Shown one piece after another: positions 5,286-6,158 of a DNA stretch of 6,158 nucleotides (the first letter of the stretch is position 1; each line of letters starts with the position of its first letter). Where the stretch lies: positions 1 through 6,158 of the forward strand of contig JAHFBR010000072.1 of the NCBI GenBank assembly GCA_023249955.1. Direction: 5' to 3'. The position numbers and the translations under genes were made by a program. This DNA is from a bacterium (GTDB lineage Bacteria > Babelota > Babeliae > Babelales > RVW-14). A model generated the notes under the pieces. That model searched no databases, had not been told where the DNA came from, and worked only from the letters and a program-made list of their open reading frames with translations.

Positions 5286-6158
5286 ATGCAGGCATTATAT
5301 ATTTTTTCTGCGGCGTTATTGGTACGCATACTTTTAGGATACATTTTTTATGGAAGCATTGATGTTTCTGCCTACATTGGCATTACCGAACATGCTTTGA
5401 ACGGTACGCTGGTGCAGCATCCAGGCTCCATCTGGTGTTCAAACCCTCTGATCCCTTTTTATTTATGGCTCTGTAGTTTTTTGAGTATAAAAACACAGCT
5501 GCCTGTTGCCTTTTGCTTTAAAATAATACCAATAATTTTTGACTCGTTACTTGCCGTGCTGGTGTACGATTTTGTCAAAAAACTTCGCCCACAACAGGCG
5601 TTGTACGCAGGGTTGCTGTATGCATTTTCGCCCATTGCGCTGATTATCACCTGCATTCACGGCCAGTGGGATGCTATGCCATTACTGTTTTTTTTGTTGG
5701 CGCTCTTCGTGCGCGATTGTTACCAAGACTCGTTTAAAAAGTATTTTGTGTATGGCACGCTGTTTGCCTTTTCTTTTTTATTAAAACCAATCGCCTTGAT
5801 ATTTATACCCTTTTTCTTTGTGCCATGGCCATCATTAAAACAGACGCTTGGTCGGTGGTGGGGCTACTTGCTTGCATGTATTGTAACAAAACTTGCCCTG
5901 CTTGCGGGCTTTTTTGCGTTTTTTAAGCTCAATAAAACGTATTCAATCGACATGCTTTTTGATGTTACTTATTTGTGCGAAGCTTTCATTGGGTTAGCAT
6001 TGCTTGTTGGCGTTTTGGTTTTGATTGTGGTGCAGCGTAAGCCTTGGAAGCGCTTTTCTGTCGATTTTCAAAAATACCTGGGCTATCAATTTATTGCGCT
6101 TGCGGGCACGGCAACGGTGGTAGCTGTTTGTTTTGTGGCGCTGGGGTGGTATGGACTT
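5286..6158 (+). CDS. GT-C-type integral membrane glycosyltransferase, N-terminal part
   Basis: An open frame of 291 codons runs off the right edge, so the C-terminus is missing. The protein is strongly hydrophobic, with several predicted membrane spans (about 3-22, 55-68, 75-95, 104-123, 130-142, 154-178, 192-212, 230-249, 267-288). Features of lipid-linked-sugar-dependent GT-C enzymes are an acidic residue in the first extracytoplasmic loop (Asp26 in SIDVSAY), the HGQWDAMPLLF block (125-135), seen as GQ(F/W)DA in mannosyltransferase-like and GT87-like proteins, and LLKPIALIFIPFF (165-177). It probably transfers a sugar from a polyprenyl phosphate to a glycan, lipid or protein on the periplasmic face. 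The ATG at 5286 is preferred because GGAG (5274-5277) is 8 nt upstream; the ATG at 5280 is only 2 nt from it. The divergent GT2 gene could make its donor. Donor and acceptor are unknown. Confidence 0.82.
   Translation, partial: MQALYIFSAALLVRILLGYIFYGSIDVSAYIGITEHALNGTLVQHPGSIWCSNPLIPFYLWLCSFLSIKTQLPVAFCFKIIPIIFDSLLAVLVYDFVKKLRPQQALYAGLLYAFSPIALIITCIHGQWDAMPLLFFLLALFVRDCYQDSFKKYFVYGTLFAFSFLLKPIALIFIPFFFVPWPSLKQTLGRWWGYLLACIVTKLALLAGFFAFFKLNKTYSIDMLFDVTYLCEAFIGLALLVGVLVLIVVQRKPWKRFSVDFQKYLGYQFIALAGTATVVAVCFVALGWYGL

Noticed and set aside
1..6158. Defence system, mobile element, CRISPR array or tRNA
   Set aside because: No transposase, integrase, nuclease-helicase set, spaced direct repeats or cloverleaf structure was seen; the genes are housekeeping, envelope and glycosylation types.

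Overview
The window looks like a piece of a compact, diderm (Gram-negative type) bacterial chromosome. It holds seven protein-coding genes, two of them cut by the window edges, with short intergenic gaps and no gene-free stretch longer than about 230 bases. I saw no tRNA, rRNA, CRISPR array, insertion sequence or phage gene. The Pal/OmpA-type lipoprotein and the RNase E/G protein point to an organism with an outer membrane. The reduced layout, an apparently exported purine deaminase and a Pal protein with a degenerate peptidoglycan-binding motif would fit a host-associated lineage such as Candidatus Dependentiae (TM6). That assignment is an inference from gene flavour, not something the sequence proves.

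Layout. Minus strand, left end: an RNase E/G gene (339-1850, GTG start) followed 40 nt downstream by the 5' third or less of gatB (298 down to the window edge); these probably share a transcript. A 232-nt divergent intergenic region (1851-2082) with a perfect TATAAT box separates them from the plus-strand genes. Plus strand: a Pal-like lipoprotein gene (2083-2721) closed by a strong intrinsic terminator (2747-2777), then an adenosine-deaminase-family gene with an N-terminal signal-like segment (2813-3865), overlapped by 23 nt by a small cupin gene (3843-4193). The cupin gene meets a minus-strand family 2 glycosyltransferase (4190-5191) head-on, and the two stop codons share one palindromic CTAG. 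A 94-nt divergent promoter region then leads to a plus-strand multi-membrane-spanning GT-C-type glycosyltransferase (5286 to the right edge), which is incomplete.

How the genes fit together. rng and gatB are RNA metabolism and translation housekeeping. The Pal-like protein would anchor the outer membrane. The GT2 enzyme is of the type that loads a sugar onto a polyprenyl phosphate, and GT-C enzymes use such lipid-linked sugars on the outer face of the inner membrane, so the divergent pair may form one surface-glycan pathway. The deaminase and cupin genes are translationally overlapped, but no common function is evident.

I did not find a clearly new multi-gene system. The most unusual points are the Cys-Cys substitution in the Pal peptidoglycan-binding loop, and the deaminase that seems to have both an exported and a cytosolic start.
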